Source: Solirubrobacter phytolaccae (GTDB lineage Bacteria; Actinomycetota; Thermoleophilia; Solirubrobacterales; Solirubrobacteraceae). Taken from it: a stretch of DNA of 64,000 nucleotides. The notes under the pieces were generated by a model, which saw nothing but the letters and a program-made list of their open reading frames with translations, did not search any database and was not told the origin of the DNA. The stretch is taken from contig NZ_JAPDDP010000004.1 in assembly GCF_027587195.1 (NCBI RefSeq), forward strand, positions 122,862 to 186,861. The letters run 5' to 3'. This document shows, in pieces, positions 25,210-33,002 of the stretch. Positions within the stretch are counted from its first letter, which is position 1. Each line of letters starts with the position of its first letter. The position numbers were made by a program, and so were the translations under genes.

Positions 25210-26485
25210 TCGGGGCGATGATGATCATGCTCATGCCCCACTGCAGCAGCCGCTTGTAGACGCGGTCGCGGCGCTCCTCCGGCGTGTTCGCGACCACCAG
25301 CGCGCCCGAGGTGGAGAACGGCGAAGAGTCCACCACGGACGATGCGATGCAGAGCGCGATGATCACGCCGACGGCGCCGATCTCGCCCTGGGAGAGGAAC
25401 GGCACGGCCAGCGGGATGAGCGCGCCGAGGATGCCGGTGGTGGACGCAAACGCGGACACCGCGGCGCCGATGAAGCAGATCAGCAAGGCGGCCAGCAGTG
25501 GCGTGCCGACGTCGGCGACCTGATCGCCGACCCACGTGATCGTGCCCATCTCCTCCAGCAGCGAGACGTACATCACGATGCCGCAGATCAGCAGCACGGT
25601 CGGCCACGCGACCTTGGCCGCGGCGTCCTTGGTCGCGTGCGGCATCAGCAGCGACAGCACGACGGCGACGGTGACGGCGATGAAGCCGATGTCCCACTCG
25701 ACGCCGGAGACCGCGAGGCCGACCAGCGTGAGGATGCCGATCAGCGTCAGGATGCGGTCGCGGTCGAGGCCCGGGTTCTCCATCGCCATGTCGACGGCGC
25801 CGCCGCCGATCACGGGCTGGCCGGACTCGGTGGTCTCGCGCTTGAAGCGGTCCGTCGCGTCCGCGTCGGTGTCCACGCGGCGCTGGATCAGGTCACGGCC
25901 GCCGAACAGGAAGAAGACGACCACCGACAGCACGACGTTGAACACGAAGCTCGAGATCCACAGCAGCGTCGAGTTGCCCTCCAGGTTGTTGCGCTCGACG
26001 ACGCCGTTGGTGATCGAGCCGAAGATCGAGATGGGGGAAAAGCCGCCGGCGGTCGCGCCGTTGACGACCATCAGGCCCATCAGCACCGGGTTGATCCGGT
26101 ACTTGACCGCGAAGCCCAGCGCGATCGGCGCGATGATCGCGACCGCGGCCGGCACGACCGATCCGACCATCGTCAGGATCGACGTGACGAGGAACATCAC
26201 CCACGGGATCATCGCCACGCGTCCGCCGACGGCCCGCACGGCGGCGTGGACGAGCCAGTCCACGGTGCCGTTGTTGTTGGCGATCGCGAAGAGGTAGGTG
26301 ACGCCGACGAGGATGATGAACAGATCGCCGGGGAAACCGGCCATGATCGTGTCCTCGTCCGTGCCGATCGCGGTGCCTACGACGAACGCGGCGACGATGC
26401 CGAGCAGGCCCATGTTGATCGGGCGCAGCGTGCCGATGGCGAAGACCGCCACCAGCACGAGAATCGATACGACTTCCTGGGACAT
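25169..26485 (-). CDS. MatC-type dicarboxylate (malonate) carrier
   Basis: The 438-residue membrane protein resembles the malonate carrier MatC and the wider SLC13/ion-transporter superfamily. It begins MSQEVVSILVLVAVFAIGTLRPINMGLLGI, and contains NGATAGGFSPISIFGSITNGVVERNN, CIASSVVDSSPFSTSGAL and about 11-12 membrane spans. The predicted role is uptake of small dicarboxylates such as malonate or tartronate. A GAGGGAGAGAG ribosome site precedes the ATG. It follows the FAD/Fe-S dehydrogenase gene by 21 bases in the same direction, so transport and oxidation are probably linked. Confidence 0.85.
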   Translation of the reverse strand: MSQEVVSILVLVAVFAIGTLRPINMGLLGIVAAFVVGTAIGTDEDTIMAGFPGDLFIILVGVTYLFAIANNNGTVDWLVHAAVRAVGGRVAMIPWVMFLVTSILTMVGSVVPAAVAIIAPIALGFAVKYRINPVLMGLMVVNGATAGGFSPISIFGSITNGVVERNNLEGNSTLLWISSFVFNVVLSVVVFFLFGGRDLIQRRVDTDADATDRFKRETTESGQPVIGGGAVDMAMENPGLDRDRILTLIGILTLVGLAVSGVEWDIGFIAVTVAVVLSLLMPHATKDAAAKVAWPTVLLICGIVMYVSLLEEMGTITWVGDQVADVGTPLLAALLICFIGAAVSAFASTTGILGALIPLAVPFLSQGEIGAVGVIIALCIASSVVDSSPFSTSGALVVANTPEERRDRVYKRLLQWGMSMIIIAPITAWSIFVLPGWL

Positions 26486-26506
26486 GCCCGTCTCTCTCCC
26501 TCGGGG

Positions 26507-29260
26507 TTAGACCTCCAGCGCGTCTCGCACGATCTGCACGGGGTGGCGCGCTGTTCGCCCCGTGCCATGCTCGATCTGCTGGCGACAGGACACGCCCGTC
26601 GCCGCGATGAGCGTCTCCGCGGGCTCTCTCCGGACCGCGGGGAACAGGCGCATCCCGCCGATGCGCATGGACAGCTCGTAGTGCTCTTCCTCGAACCCGA
26701 ACGAGCCAGCCATGCCGCAGCAGCCGGCGTCGAGCTCGACGACCTCCGTGTTGGGGATCTTCTTGAGCAGCGCCACGGTCGACGCCGTTCCCGCCAGCGC
26801 CTTCTGGTGGCAGTGGCCGTGGAAGAGGATCCGCTGCGGTGTGTCGTTGCGCAGCGGCAGGTCGGCGTCGAGCAGCAACTCCTCGACGAGCTTCGTGCGC
26901 TGCGCGATGCCCCGGTCGCCGAGCAGCTGCACGTGCTCCTCGCGCAGCGTCATCAGGCAAGACGGCTCGCAGCCGGTGATCGGGCCATCCGTCGCCTGCA
27001 GCCGCGTCGTGAGCGCTTCGGCCTTGCGGCGCGCGTCGTCGAGCAGGCCCTTGGAGATCGACGCCCGCCCGCAGCAGCCCGCGTGCTCGAGCCGCACGTC
27101 ATAGCCCGCGGCGGTGAGCAGCTCGATCGAGGCGCGGCCGATGCCCGGCTCGGTGAACGTCGTGAATGAGTCCGCCAGAAAGGTCACCGGCTGGCCACTG
27201 GAACGTGAGCGACTGGTATTCCAGCGGATCAGGTTCTGGCGTACGAAACGTGGACGCGGGCGGCGACGCGTGATGCCGACCAGCCCGAGCGGGGCGGGCA
27301 GCGCGTTCGACAGCGGTGCGAACGCGCTGCCGAGGCGGTTCAACGTGCGGATCGACGCGAAGATCCGCGAGCGCAGCGGCGTGCCGTGGATGGCGTTGTA
27401 GTGGCTGAGGAACTCGGCCTTCATCGACGCCATGTCGACCGACAGCGGGCACTCGCTCTTGCACGCCTTGCACTCGAGGCAGAGGTCGAGGATCTCGTGC
27501 AGGCGCTCGTCCCCGAGCGCCTTGGCCGGGTCGGGCTGGCCGAGGGCCTTGACGAGCGCGTTGGCTCGGCCGCGCGTGGCGTGCTCCTCTTCCCGCGTCG
27601 CCATGTACGAAGGGCACATCACGCCCTGCCCGGTCTTGCGGCACGCGCCGATGCGCTGGCAGCGGTCGGCCGCGGCGTGCATCCCGCCCTCGCCGAAGTC
27701 CAGGTGGGTGACGAGCGGCTTCGGGCGGGGGAGGGTCGCGTCGCGCAGGTCGTCCGTCATCGACGCCGGGTCCACCATCACGCCCGGGTTGAGCCGGTTG
27801 TGCGGGTCGAACAGCGTCTTGACCTTGCGCATCGCGCCGTAGAGCTCGGCGCCGAAGATGCGCTCGTTGAACTCGCTCCGCACGCGCCCGTCGCCGTGTT
27901 CTGAGGAGTTCACGCCGTCGAACTCGGCGACGAGATCCTTGATCTCCTCCGCGACGGCGCGGAACGTGTCGGCCTCGCGCGAGAGGTCGATGAACGGGCG
28001 GATGTGCAGGCAGCCGACCGAGCAGTGCCCGTAGAAGCCGGCCTCCAGCTGATGCTTCTCCAGGATCGCCGCGAACCGCTTGACGTATGGGCCGAGCCGC
28101 TCCGGCGCGACCGCGGTGTCCTCGACGAACGCCGCCGGGCGCTTGCGGCCCTCGGAGCTCGCCATCAGCAGGCCGAGCCCGGCCTTGCGCACCTTGGTCA
28201 GCTCGTTCTGCTCGGCGGTCGACTCCGCGCGCAGCACGTGGTAGCCATGCCCGTGCTCGGCCCACGCCGCCGCGAGCGCGTCGAGCTTGCCGCGCACCTC
28301 GTCGTCGGTGTCGCCGGCGAAGGCGACGAACAGCAGCGCGCCCGGGTCGCCCTCGAGCCGGTCGGACAGCTTGCGGTACTCGAGCTTCGAGCGCGAGAGG
28401 TTGAGGATCGTGCGGTCGATCATCTCGACCGACCAGGGCTCCAGGTCGAGCGCGTCCTGCGTCGCCGCGATCGCGTCCGCGACGGACTCGAAGTGCCCGA
28501 CGGAGAACATCTTGGCCTTCGGCAGCTCGACCAGCCGGACGGTCGCGGCGGTGACGATCGCGAGCGTGCCCTCCGAGCCCACCACGAGCTTGGCCAGGTC
28601 GAACGGCTCCATGCGATCCAGCCGGTAGCCGCCCGACTGGCGCCAGTGCTTCGGGTAGTCCTCGGCGACGGCGCGGGCGTGCTCACGCAGGATGGCCTTG
28701 ACGGGTTCGTCGAACGCGTGCGTCGTGTCGCGCGAGAACCGCGCCTGCGTGCCGTCGGCGAGCACGACCTCGAGCTCCTCGACGTGGTCGATCGTCGTGC
28801 CGTGCACGATCGACTCCGAGCCGCTCGAGTTGTTGCCGATCATGCCGCCGAGCGTCGCCCGGTTCGAGGTCGAGGTGTCCGGGCCGAAGCCGAGCCCGAA
28901 CCGCTTGGCCGCGCGGTTGAGATCTTCCTGCACAACGCCCGGCTGCGCGCGCACACGGCGCGTGGCCGGATCGATCGCGTCGATCACGTTCATGTGGCGC
29001 GAGAAGTCGAGCACCAGGCCGCGTCCGCCGGCCGTCTGCCCGGCGAGGCTCGTGCCACCGCCACGCGGCACGATCGGGATGCCGCGCTCGGCGCAGATGC
29101 GCACCGCGGCGCTCACGTCGTCGGCGCTGCGCGGGAACGCGACCGCCGCCGGCTCGATCGCGTACGCACTTGCGTCCGACGCGAACAGATGCCGGGTATA
29201 GGCATCGTCACGGACCTCTCCTACGAGCTCGCGTGCGAGCGCAACCGCCAACTCCCCCAT
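26507..29260 (-). CDS. FAD-linked D-2-hydroxyacid dehydrogenase with Fe-S domain
   Basis: The 917-residue protein combines a GlcD/Dld-type FAD domain and a GlpC-type Fe-S domain. The FAD domain shows PRGGGTSLAGQTAGGRGLVLD and TLGGMIGNNSSGSESIVHG. The Fe-S domain shows CRKTGQGVMCP, CLECKACKSECP and late CCG motifs (CCGRASI, CCGMAGSF). Such enzymes oxidise D-lactate, glycolate or D-2-hydroxyglutarate and pass electrons to the membrane pool. I take the ATG at 29260; an in-frame ATG at 29317 would begin inside the inserted element and read through its direct repeat, so it is not ancestral. Confidence 0.9.
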   Translation of the reverse strand: MGELAVALARELVGEVRDDAYTRHLFASDASAYAIEPAAVAFPRSADDVSAAVRICAERGIPIVPRGGGTSLAGQTAGGRGLVLDFSRHMNVIDAIDPATRRVRAQPGVVQEDLNRAAKRFGLGFGPDTSTSNRATLGGMIGNNSSGSESIVHGTTIDHVEELEVVLADGTQARFSRDTTHAFDEPVKAILREHARAVAEDYPKHWRQSGGYRLDRMEPFDLAKLVVGSEGTLAIVTAATVRLVELPKAKMFSVGHFESVADAIAATQDALDLEPWSVEMIDRTILNLSRSKLEYRKLSDRLEGDPGALLFVAFAGDTDDEVRGKLDALAAAWAEHGHGYHVLRAESTAEQNELTKVRKAGLGLLMASSEGRKRPAAFVEDTAVAPERLGPYVKRFAAILEKHQLEAGFYGHCSVGCLHIRPFIDLSREADTFRAVAEEIKDLVAEFDGVNSSEHGDGRVRSEFNERIFGAELYGAMRKVKTLFDPHNRLNPGVMVDPASMTDDLRDATLPRPKPLVTHLDFGEGGMHAAADRCQRIGACRKTGQGVMCPSYMATREEEHATRGRANALVKALGQPDPAKALGDERLHEILDLCLECKACKSECPLSVDMASMKAEFLSHYNAIHGTPLRSRIFASIRTLNRLGSAFAPLSNALPAPLGLVGITRRRPRPRFVRQNLIRWNTSRSRSSGQPVTFLADSFTTFTEPGIGRASIELLTAAGYDVRLEHAGCCGRASISKGLLDDARRKAEALTTRLQATDGPITGCEPSCLMTLREEHVQLLGDRGIAQRTKLVEELLLDADLPLRNDTPQRILFHGHCHQKALAGTASTVALLKKIPNTEVVELDAGCCGMAGSFGFEEEHYELSMRIGGMRLFPAVRREPAETLIAATGVSCRQQIEHGTGRTARHPVQIVRDALEV

Positions 29261-29284
29261 GTCCCGTCCAGTCCCCGAAATCGT

Positions 29285-29302
29285 TAGGGTGTGAAACGTC
29301 TG
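29285..29302. other. left attachment-site repeat (attL)
   Basis: TAGGGTGTGAAACGTCTG here is identical to 31854-31871. The two copies bound the low-GC island, and an integrase tail lies immediately inside this one, as expected for an integrated phage. Confidence 0.75.
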
Positions 29303-29332
29303 ATGTAGACGCTTCATGGGAACTCCTTGGCT

Positions 29333-29532
29333 CTAGACGGCGTTTTCGGTGCTGTGCGGTGCTTCGTTGGTCATCCCGTTGGTCACGGATGACACGCGTG
29401 GGACAAAGAAGGCGTTGAGCAGCATCGCGGCCTGATCTTCGCTGTCCGAGTACAGGTGCCCGCAGGTGGCGATCGTCGTCGTCACGTCTTCGTGGCCCGC
29501 AAGCGTGCGCAGGAGCTTGAGCGGAGCCACCG
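29333..29532 (-). pseudogene. tyrosine recombinase (integrase), C-terminal remnant
   Basis: The last about 65 residues read LKLLRTLAGHEDVTTTIATCGHLYSDSEDQ and AAMLLNAFF, the box II end of phage integrases. In this motif (TTTxxTYGHL) the catalytic Tyr is replaced by Cys. Everything N-terminal, including the other catalytic residues, is missing: the sequence switches directly into terminase at about 29532. It is therefore a dead fragment left by a deletion. Confidence 0.7.
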
Positions 29533-29924
29533 GTCTTCTCGCACAAAATCAGGTTGTCCCTGACCCGTACGTCTGTCATCTTCTCTAACGTTGGATGAGA
29601 TCGCGCCATCGCAAGCGCTTCATCCCAAAGAGTCTTCGCCTGGTTAGCCGTAGATGCGGCGATGAACACCTTGCCGCGCTTGACGGTGAGCATCGTCCAC
29701 AAAGCCACTAACGCGAACAGCGTTGTTTGCCGTTACCACGTGGCAGTAGACAGATGAGTTCGCGCCGACCAGCGAAGAAACTCGCTCATGATCAGCCGCT
29801 GGAACGGTTCTAGATCAACACCACACAGGACGCTGAACTTGACGAACCGCTGAACCTTCGACTGAATGTCGTGGTCGTATGCGTCAAGCAGGTCTGTGTA
29901 CTGCGGTGTAGACAGTGGTGTCAC
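29533..29924 (-). pseudogene. phage terminase large subunit, broken N-terminal part
   Basis: The ATG at 29924 opens a fragment containing VKFSVLCGVDLEPFQRLIMS, a terminase N-terminus. That frame stops at a TAA just where LLPRGNGK (Walker A) appears in a second frame. After a further frame change the sequence continues LFALVALWTMLTVKRGKVFI, AASTANQAKTLWDEAL and VRVRDNLILCEKTGG, the adenine-binding and ATPase region. At least two frame breaks and the loss of the nuclease half mean it cannot be functional. Confidence 0.65.
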
Positions 29925-29973
29925 CCAATGTCACCGATGGCTCGCCATCACTTAATGCAATTGACTACTGCCG

Positions 29974-29979
29974 TAGACT
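29974..29979 (+). promoter_or_regulatory. -10 box of leaderless promoter inside the island
   Basis: TAGACT lies six bases before the ATG at 29986, matching the host's leaderless pattern; TTGACT at 29961 is too close to serve as its -35. Confidence 0.45.
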
Positions 29980-29985
29980 CTTTGC

Positions 29986-30543
29986 ATGGCTGACGATCCG
30001 CGTGACTACTACTACACCTTCAACCCGAATCCGGTTGCGGCGGAACACTTCAGACCAATCGCAGCCACCTGGCTAAACAACATCGACACGACTGGGTGGG
30101 TTCAGAGTCTGGCGTCGATGACAGAAGACCGGCGCGTGCAGATGCGGGATGAGGTTCTTCGCGCAATGACCTTCAGCACTGTTGTGGAGGCGTATGCGGA
30201 GAAGCTGAGTCCGTCAACAAACAGCATGCGTCTTCACTACGGCGACGGAACCACTCGCGTCGTGGAATGGTCAAATCTCGCACTAGTAGTAGACGAGCTT
30301 CTTACATCCAGCGGGGAACTTTGGCACTCAGATAAGCCCCCTGCGCGCAGATCAGTCAAGGTCGATGTACAGACCATGCTTACGATCCTCGCCCTCCTGG
30401 TCGCGATCCTGTCTCTACTCAACGACGTGTACGGAGGCGGCGACACGTTGTCGGCCAACGACGCGCAGGAGCTGGTTGAGCAGGCCATCAAGGCAGTGGA
30501 GACCCAGCAGACTCCTCCCCACGTGGACCCTGGTCTGCGCTGA
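29986..30543 (+). CDS. hypothetical protein with one membrane span (island)
   Basis: The 185-residue protein starts MADDPRDYYYTFNPNPVAAEHF and is unlike its chromosomal neighbours in codon use. A soluble part of about 125 residues precedes one membrane span (VDVQTMLTILALLVAILSLL, about 127-146) and a short acidic tail (NDAQELVEQAIKAVETQQ). No family is recognised. It is one of two intact genes in the decayed element, with its own -10 box, so it may be a cargo gene kept by selection. Function unknown. Confidence 0.65.
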   Translation: MADDPRDYYYTFNPNPVAAEHFRPIAATWLNNIDTTGWVQSLASMTEDRRVQMRDEVLRAMTFSTVVEAYAEKLSPSTNSMRLHYGDGTTRVVEWSNLALVVDELLTSSGELWHSDKPPARRSVKVDVQTMLTILALLVAILSLLNDVYGGGDTLSANDAQELVEQAIKAVETQQTPPHVDPGLR

Positions 30544-30573
30544 TATCTCGGGCAAGCTATCCGAATATCCGAG

Positions 30574-30579
30574 TAGTCT
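30574..30579 (+). promoter_or_regulatory. -10 box of leaderless promoter for the zinc-ribbon gene
   Basis: TAGTCT lies eight bases before the ATG at 30588; no ribosome site is visible between them. Confidence 0.4.
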
Positions 30580-30587
30580 TTGTAGTC

Positions 30588-31112
30588 ATGCTCAGAGTTC
30601 TGACCGTTGTCGGGATACTCACGACCGTAATCACTGGCATTGCCAAGCTAGTCTCCCTAATCACGGGTACCGGATTCGATTGGGCTGACGCTCTCGCCGC
30701 TTACGCGTACATCTACATCACCATGATTGCCATCGTCGGCGTCTTGGACATTATCGACCCAAAGTACACCGCGTTCGGATTGCCCAGCGCCGAGAAGACG
30801 CCTCGCCGCACATTCGTCGCAGTCGGGTTTGCCGTGTGGATGATTGCTGTCCTGATCCTCATCATAAGTATCGGGAGTACGTCGCTGAACACCGACCGCG
30901 ACTTCATAGGACTTCCCCAGGGCACCACTGCCGCACACTTCATTGGCGCGACGGCAATCATCGGCACGATTCACGTAATGATTCAGCTTGTTTATGACCA
31001 TCGTGTCCATCGCAAGAGCCAGCAGACGAAGTGCCTGTTCTGCCGTGAAACCATCCACATCGAAGCCACCCGTTGCAAACATTGCCAAGGTGATCTGATC
31101 ATGTACTACTAA
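30588..31112 (+). CDS. membrane protein with C-terminal zinc ribbon (island)
   Basis: The 174-residue product has four likely membrane spans (LTVVGILTTVITGIAKLVSLI, ALAAYAYIYITMIAIVGVLDII, AVGFAVWMIAVLILIISIG and AHFIGATAIIGTIHVMIQLVY). It ends in a zinc ribbon, CLFCRETIHIEATRCKHCQG, with two CxxC knuckles. Such tails are common in small bacterial and phage membrane proteins; the role is unknown. It is intact despite the decayed surroundings, so it may be a lysogenic accessory gene, which is inference. Confidence 0.7.
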   Translation: MLRVLTVVGILTTVITGIAKLVSLITGTGFDWADALAAYAYIYITMIAIVGVLDIIDPKYTAFGLPSAEKTPRRTFVAVGFAVWMIAVLILIISIGSTSLNTDRDFIGLPQGTTAAHFIGATAIIGTIHVMIQLVYDHRVHRKSQQTKCLFCRETIHIEATRCKHCQGDLIMYY

Positions 31113-31206
31113 TCACCATGTCGCTAGTTCACATTCCGGTAGTCGAATCACTTCGGTGGCTACCGGGAGCAACACTAGCCTGCGAGCAGCGCAGCCAGGT
31201 CGTCTG

Positions 31207-31745
31207 TCACTTTCGGCAGTCCCACGGGATCACGTCAGCGTTCACGTCCATGATCCCACCGTCTTCGATGTGCGGTAGGCCGAGCGCGTGTCCAACTTCG
31301 TGGACCATCGCGGCGCATTCGTGCAGCAGCGAGTCTCGCCACTGGGTGCGACCGACACGCTTGGATCGAACCTCGAACCAGTACGGAGCGTTCAGCCAGA
31401 CCGTGCACCAGCCACCGCGAGCAGCAGCGTGGCGTACGTCTCCGCCAGCAAGGTCGTCGGCCCATCGGGTCCGAATTCCGTCAGGGCACCCAACGACCTT
31501 GCGGCTGGTCCAGAAGTCTGAAGCGACGGCGACCAGCTCGCGTGTCTGCTGATCATCGGCGGGGCGCTCGTTGGGTACGTCTGCCCGAAGGCGATGGAGG
31601 CAGCGACGGCAAAGATCGCCAGCGCCAGCACCAGGGCGCAGACGAAGACCACCACCCCGTTGGTCACAGATTGGTCATGGCTGAAACGGCGCTGCCCTCT
31701 GTCGCCCTCCGTTGCGTTGTCGGTGTCAAACCACGACGACCCCAT
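31207..31745 (-). pseudogene. metzincin-like zinc metalloprotease, frameshifted
   Basis: The reverse strand from the ATG at 31745 encodes MGSSWFDTDN followed by a membrane anchor (GVVVFVCALVLALAIFAVAA) and stays open to about 31570. Sequence in a second frame then gives DDQQTRELVAVASDFW and, further on, HEVGHALGLPH with GGIMD after it. These are the HExGHxxGxxH zinc site and Met-turn of matrixin-type metzincins; the stop is at 31207. One base gained or lost near 31550-31575 separates anchor and enzyme. It may be a pseudogene, a sequencing error or, less likely, a programmed frameshift. Confidence 0.65.
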
Positions 31746-31853
31746 CAGCCTGATCCGTCGATGGGCGCTGTTTGGCTTATTTGCGCCAGTTTCGGCCTGG
31801 CTGCTGGGATTGTTGGGGTCGTTGTCAGAACGCGCGTTTCGAAGGCGCTCAGA

Positions 31854-31871
31854 TAGGGTGTGAAACGTCTG
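31854..31871. other. right attachment-site repeat (attR)
   Basis: The second copy of TAGGGTGTGAAACGTCTG overlaps the first codons (GTG AAA CGT CTG) of the aminotransferase gene, so integration preserved its reading frame. Confidence 0.75.
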
Positions 31872-33002
31872 GTGCATCGCCCCGGTCGCCATTTCCTCCA
31901 GATTCCCGGTCCCACCAACGTCCCTGACCGGGTCCTGCGAGCCATAGACGCGCCCACGATCGACCATCGTGGCCCCGACTTCGCGCAGCTCGGCCTCGAG
32001 GTGCTCGACGGCCTGCGCTGGGTGTTCGGCACCGAAGGTCCGGTCGTGATCTATCCCGCCTCCGGCACGGGTGCGTGGGAGGCCGCGATCGTCAACACGC
32101 TCTCGCCCGGCGACAAGGTGATCGCCAGCGAGACCGGGCACTTCGCCACGCTCTGGCGCGAGATGGCCGAGCGGCTCGGGCTGGAGGTCGTCTGGCTGGA
32201 GGGCGACTGGCGTCACGGCGCCTCGCCGGAGCGGATCGCGGACGCGCTGGACGACGACGTGCGCGCCGTCATGGTCGTGCACAACGAGACCTCGACGGGC
32301 GTGACGTCACGGATCGCCGACGTGCGCGCGGCGCTCGGTGACCATCCCGCGCTGCTGCTGGTGGACACGATCTCGTCGTTGGGATCGATCGACTACCGGC
32401 ACGACGAGTGGGGCGTGGACGTCACGGTCGGCGGCTCGCAGAAGGGCCTGATGCTGCCAGCGGGCCTCAGCTTCAACGCGGTGTCCGAGAAGGCGCTCTC
32501 CGCTTCCCGGGACGCATCGCTTCCCCGTTCCTATTGGGACTGGAAGCCGATCATCGCCGCCAACGAGGCGGGTTTCTGGCCGTACACGAGCGCCACCAAC
32601 CTGCTCTACGGGTTGCGCGAGGCGATCGCGATCCTGCGCGAGGAGGGCTTGGACAACGTGTTCGCCCGCCACGCACGCCACGCCGCCGCTACCCGCGCCG
32701 CGGTGCAGGGCTGGGGACTGGAAGTGCTGGCCGTCGACGAGCGCGAGTTCAGCGGCGCGCTCACCGCGGTCCTGCTCGACGGCTCGGACGAGGTGCGGCG
32801 CGTGATCCTCGAGCGGTTCGACATGTCGCTCGGCGCCGGGCTCGGGAAGCTCAAGGACCAGATCTTCCGGATCGGCCACCTCGGCGACTTCAACGACCTG
32901 ATGCTCGCCGGCACGTTGTCGGGCGTGCAGATGGGCCTGCAGCTCGCGGGTCATGACGTCGGCGACGGTGTCACCCCGGCGCTCGAGGTGCTCAAGCAGT
33001 GA
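31860..33002 (+). CDS. class V aminotransferase (serine/alanine-glyoxylate type)
   Basis: The 380-residue PLP enzyme opens with HRPGRHFLQIPGPTNVPDRV, the hallmark of alanine/serine-glyoxylate aminotransferases. It has HNETSTGVTSRI and DTISSLGSIDYRHDEWGVDV, and binds PLP through the Lys of GGSQKGLMLPAG. Members convert glyoxylate to glycine with serine or alanine as donor. The start may be GTG 31860 or GTG 31872; the family N-terminus slightly favours the second. Its 5' end forms the attR site. It is the first gene of a GTGA-coupled operon with the CoA-transferase and hydratase. Confidence 0.9.
   Translation: MKRLVHRPGRHFLQIPGPTNVPDRVLRAIDAPTIDHRGPDFAQLGLEVLDGLRWVFGTEGPVVIYPASGTGAWEAAIVNTLSPGDKVIASETGHFATLWREMAERLGLEVVWLEGDWRHGASPERIADALDDDVRAVMVVHNETSTGVTSRIADVRAALGDHPALLLVDTISSLGSIDYRHDEWGVDVTVGGSQKGLMLPAGLSFNAVSEKALSASRDASLPRSYWDWKPIIAANEAGFWPYTSATNLLYGLREAIAILREEGLDNVFARHARHAAATRAAVQGWGLEVLAVDEREFSGALTAVLLDGSDEVRRVILERFDMSLGAGLGKLKDQIFRIGHLGDFNDLMLAGTLSGVQMGLQLAGHDVGDGVTPALEVLKQ

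Larger units (their letters stand above)
29285..31871. mobile_element. decayed prophage or integrative element, 2.57 kb
   Basis: Between the perfect 18-bp direct repeats the base composition drops clearly below that of the flanks and codon use changes (AAA, TAC, ACA are common). The contents, in order, are an integrase C-terminus, broken terminase large-subunit pieces, two small intact genes and a frameshifted metzincin-like protease. The right repeat restores the first codons of the aminotransferase gene, as in gene-end integration. Removing the island would put the dehydrogenase and aminotransferase starts about 30 bases apart. Excision is unlikely because the integrase is broken. Confidence 0.75.

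Noticed and set aside
29261..29317. N-terminal extension of the FAD/Fe-S dehydrogenase (MKRLHQTF...)
   Set aside because: These codons translate the att repeat and element DNA; the family N-terminus starts at MGELAV (29260).
29961..29966. TTGACT as a -35 box of the island gene at 29986
   Set aside because: Only seven bases separate it from the TAGACT box, far short of the usual 16-18.
31746..32282. Upstream extension of the metzincin frame across attR
   Set aside because: Beyond 31745 it runs antisense into the aminotransferase gene, so it is not part of the phage-derived protein.
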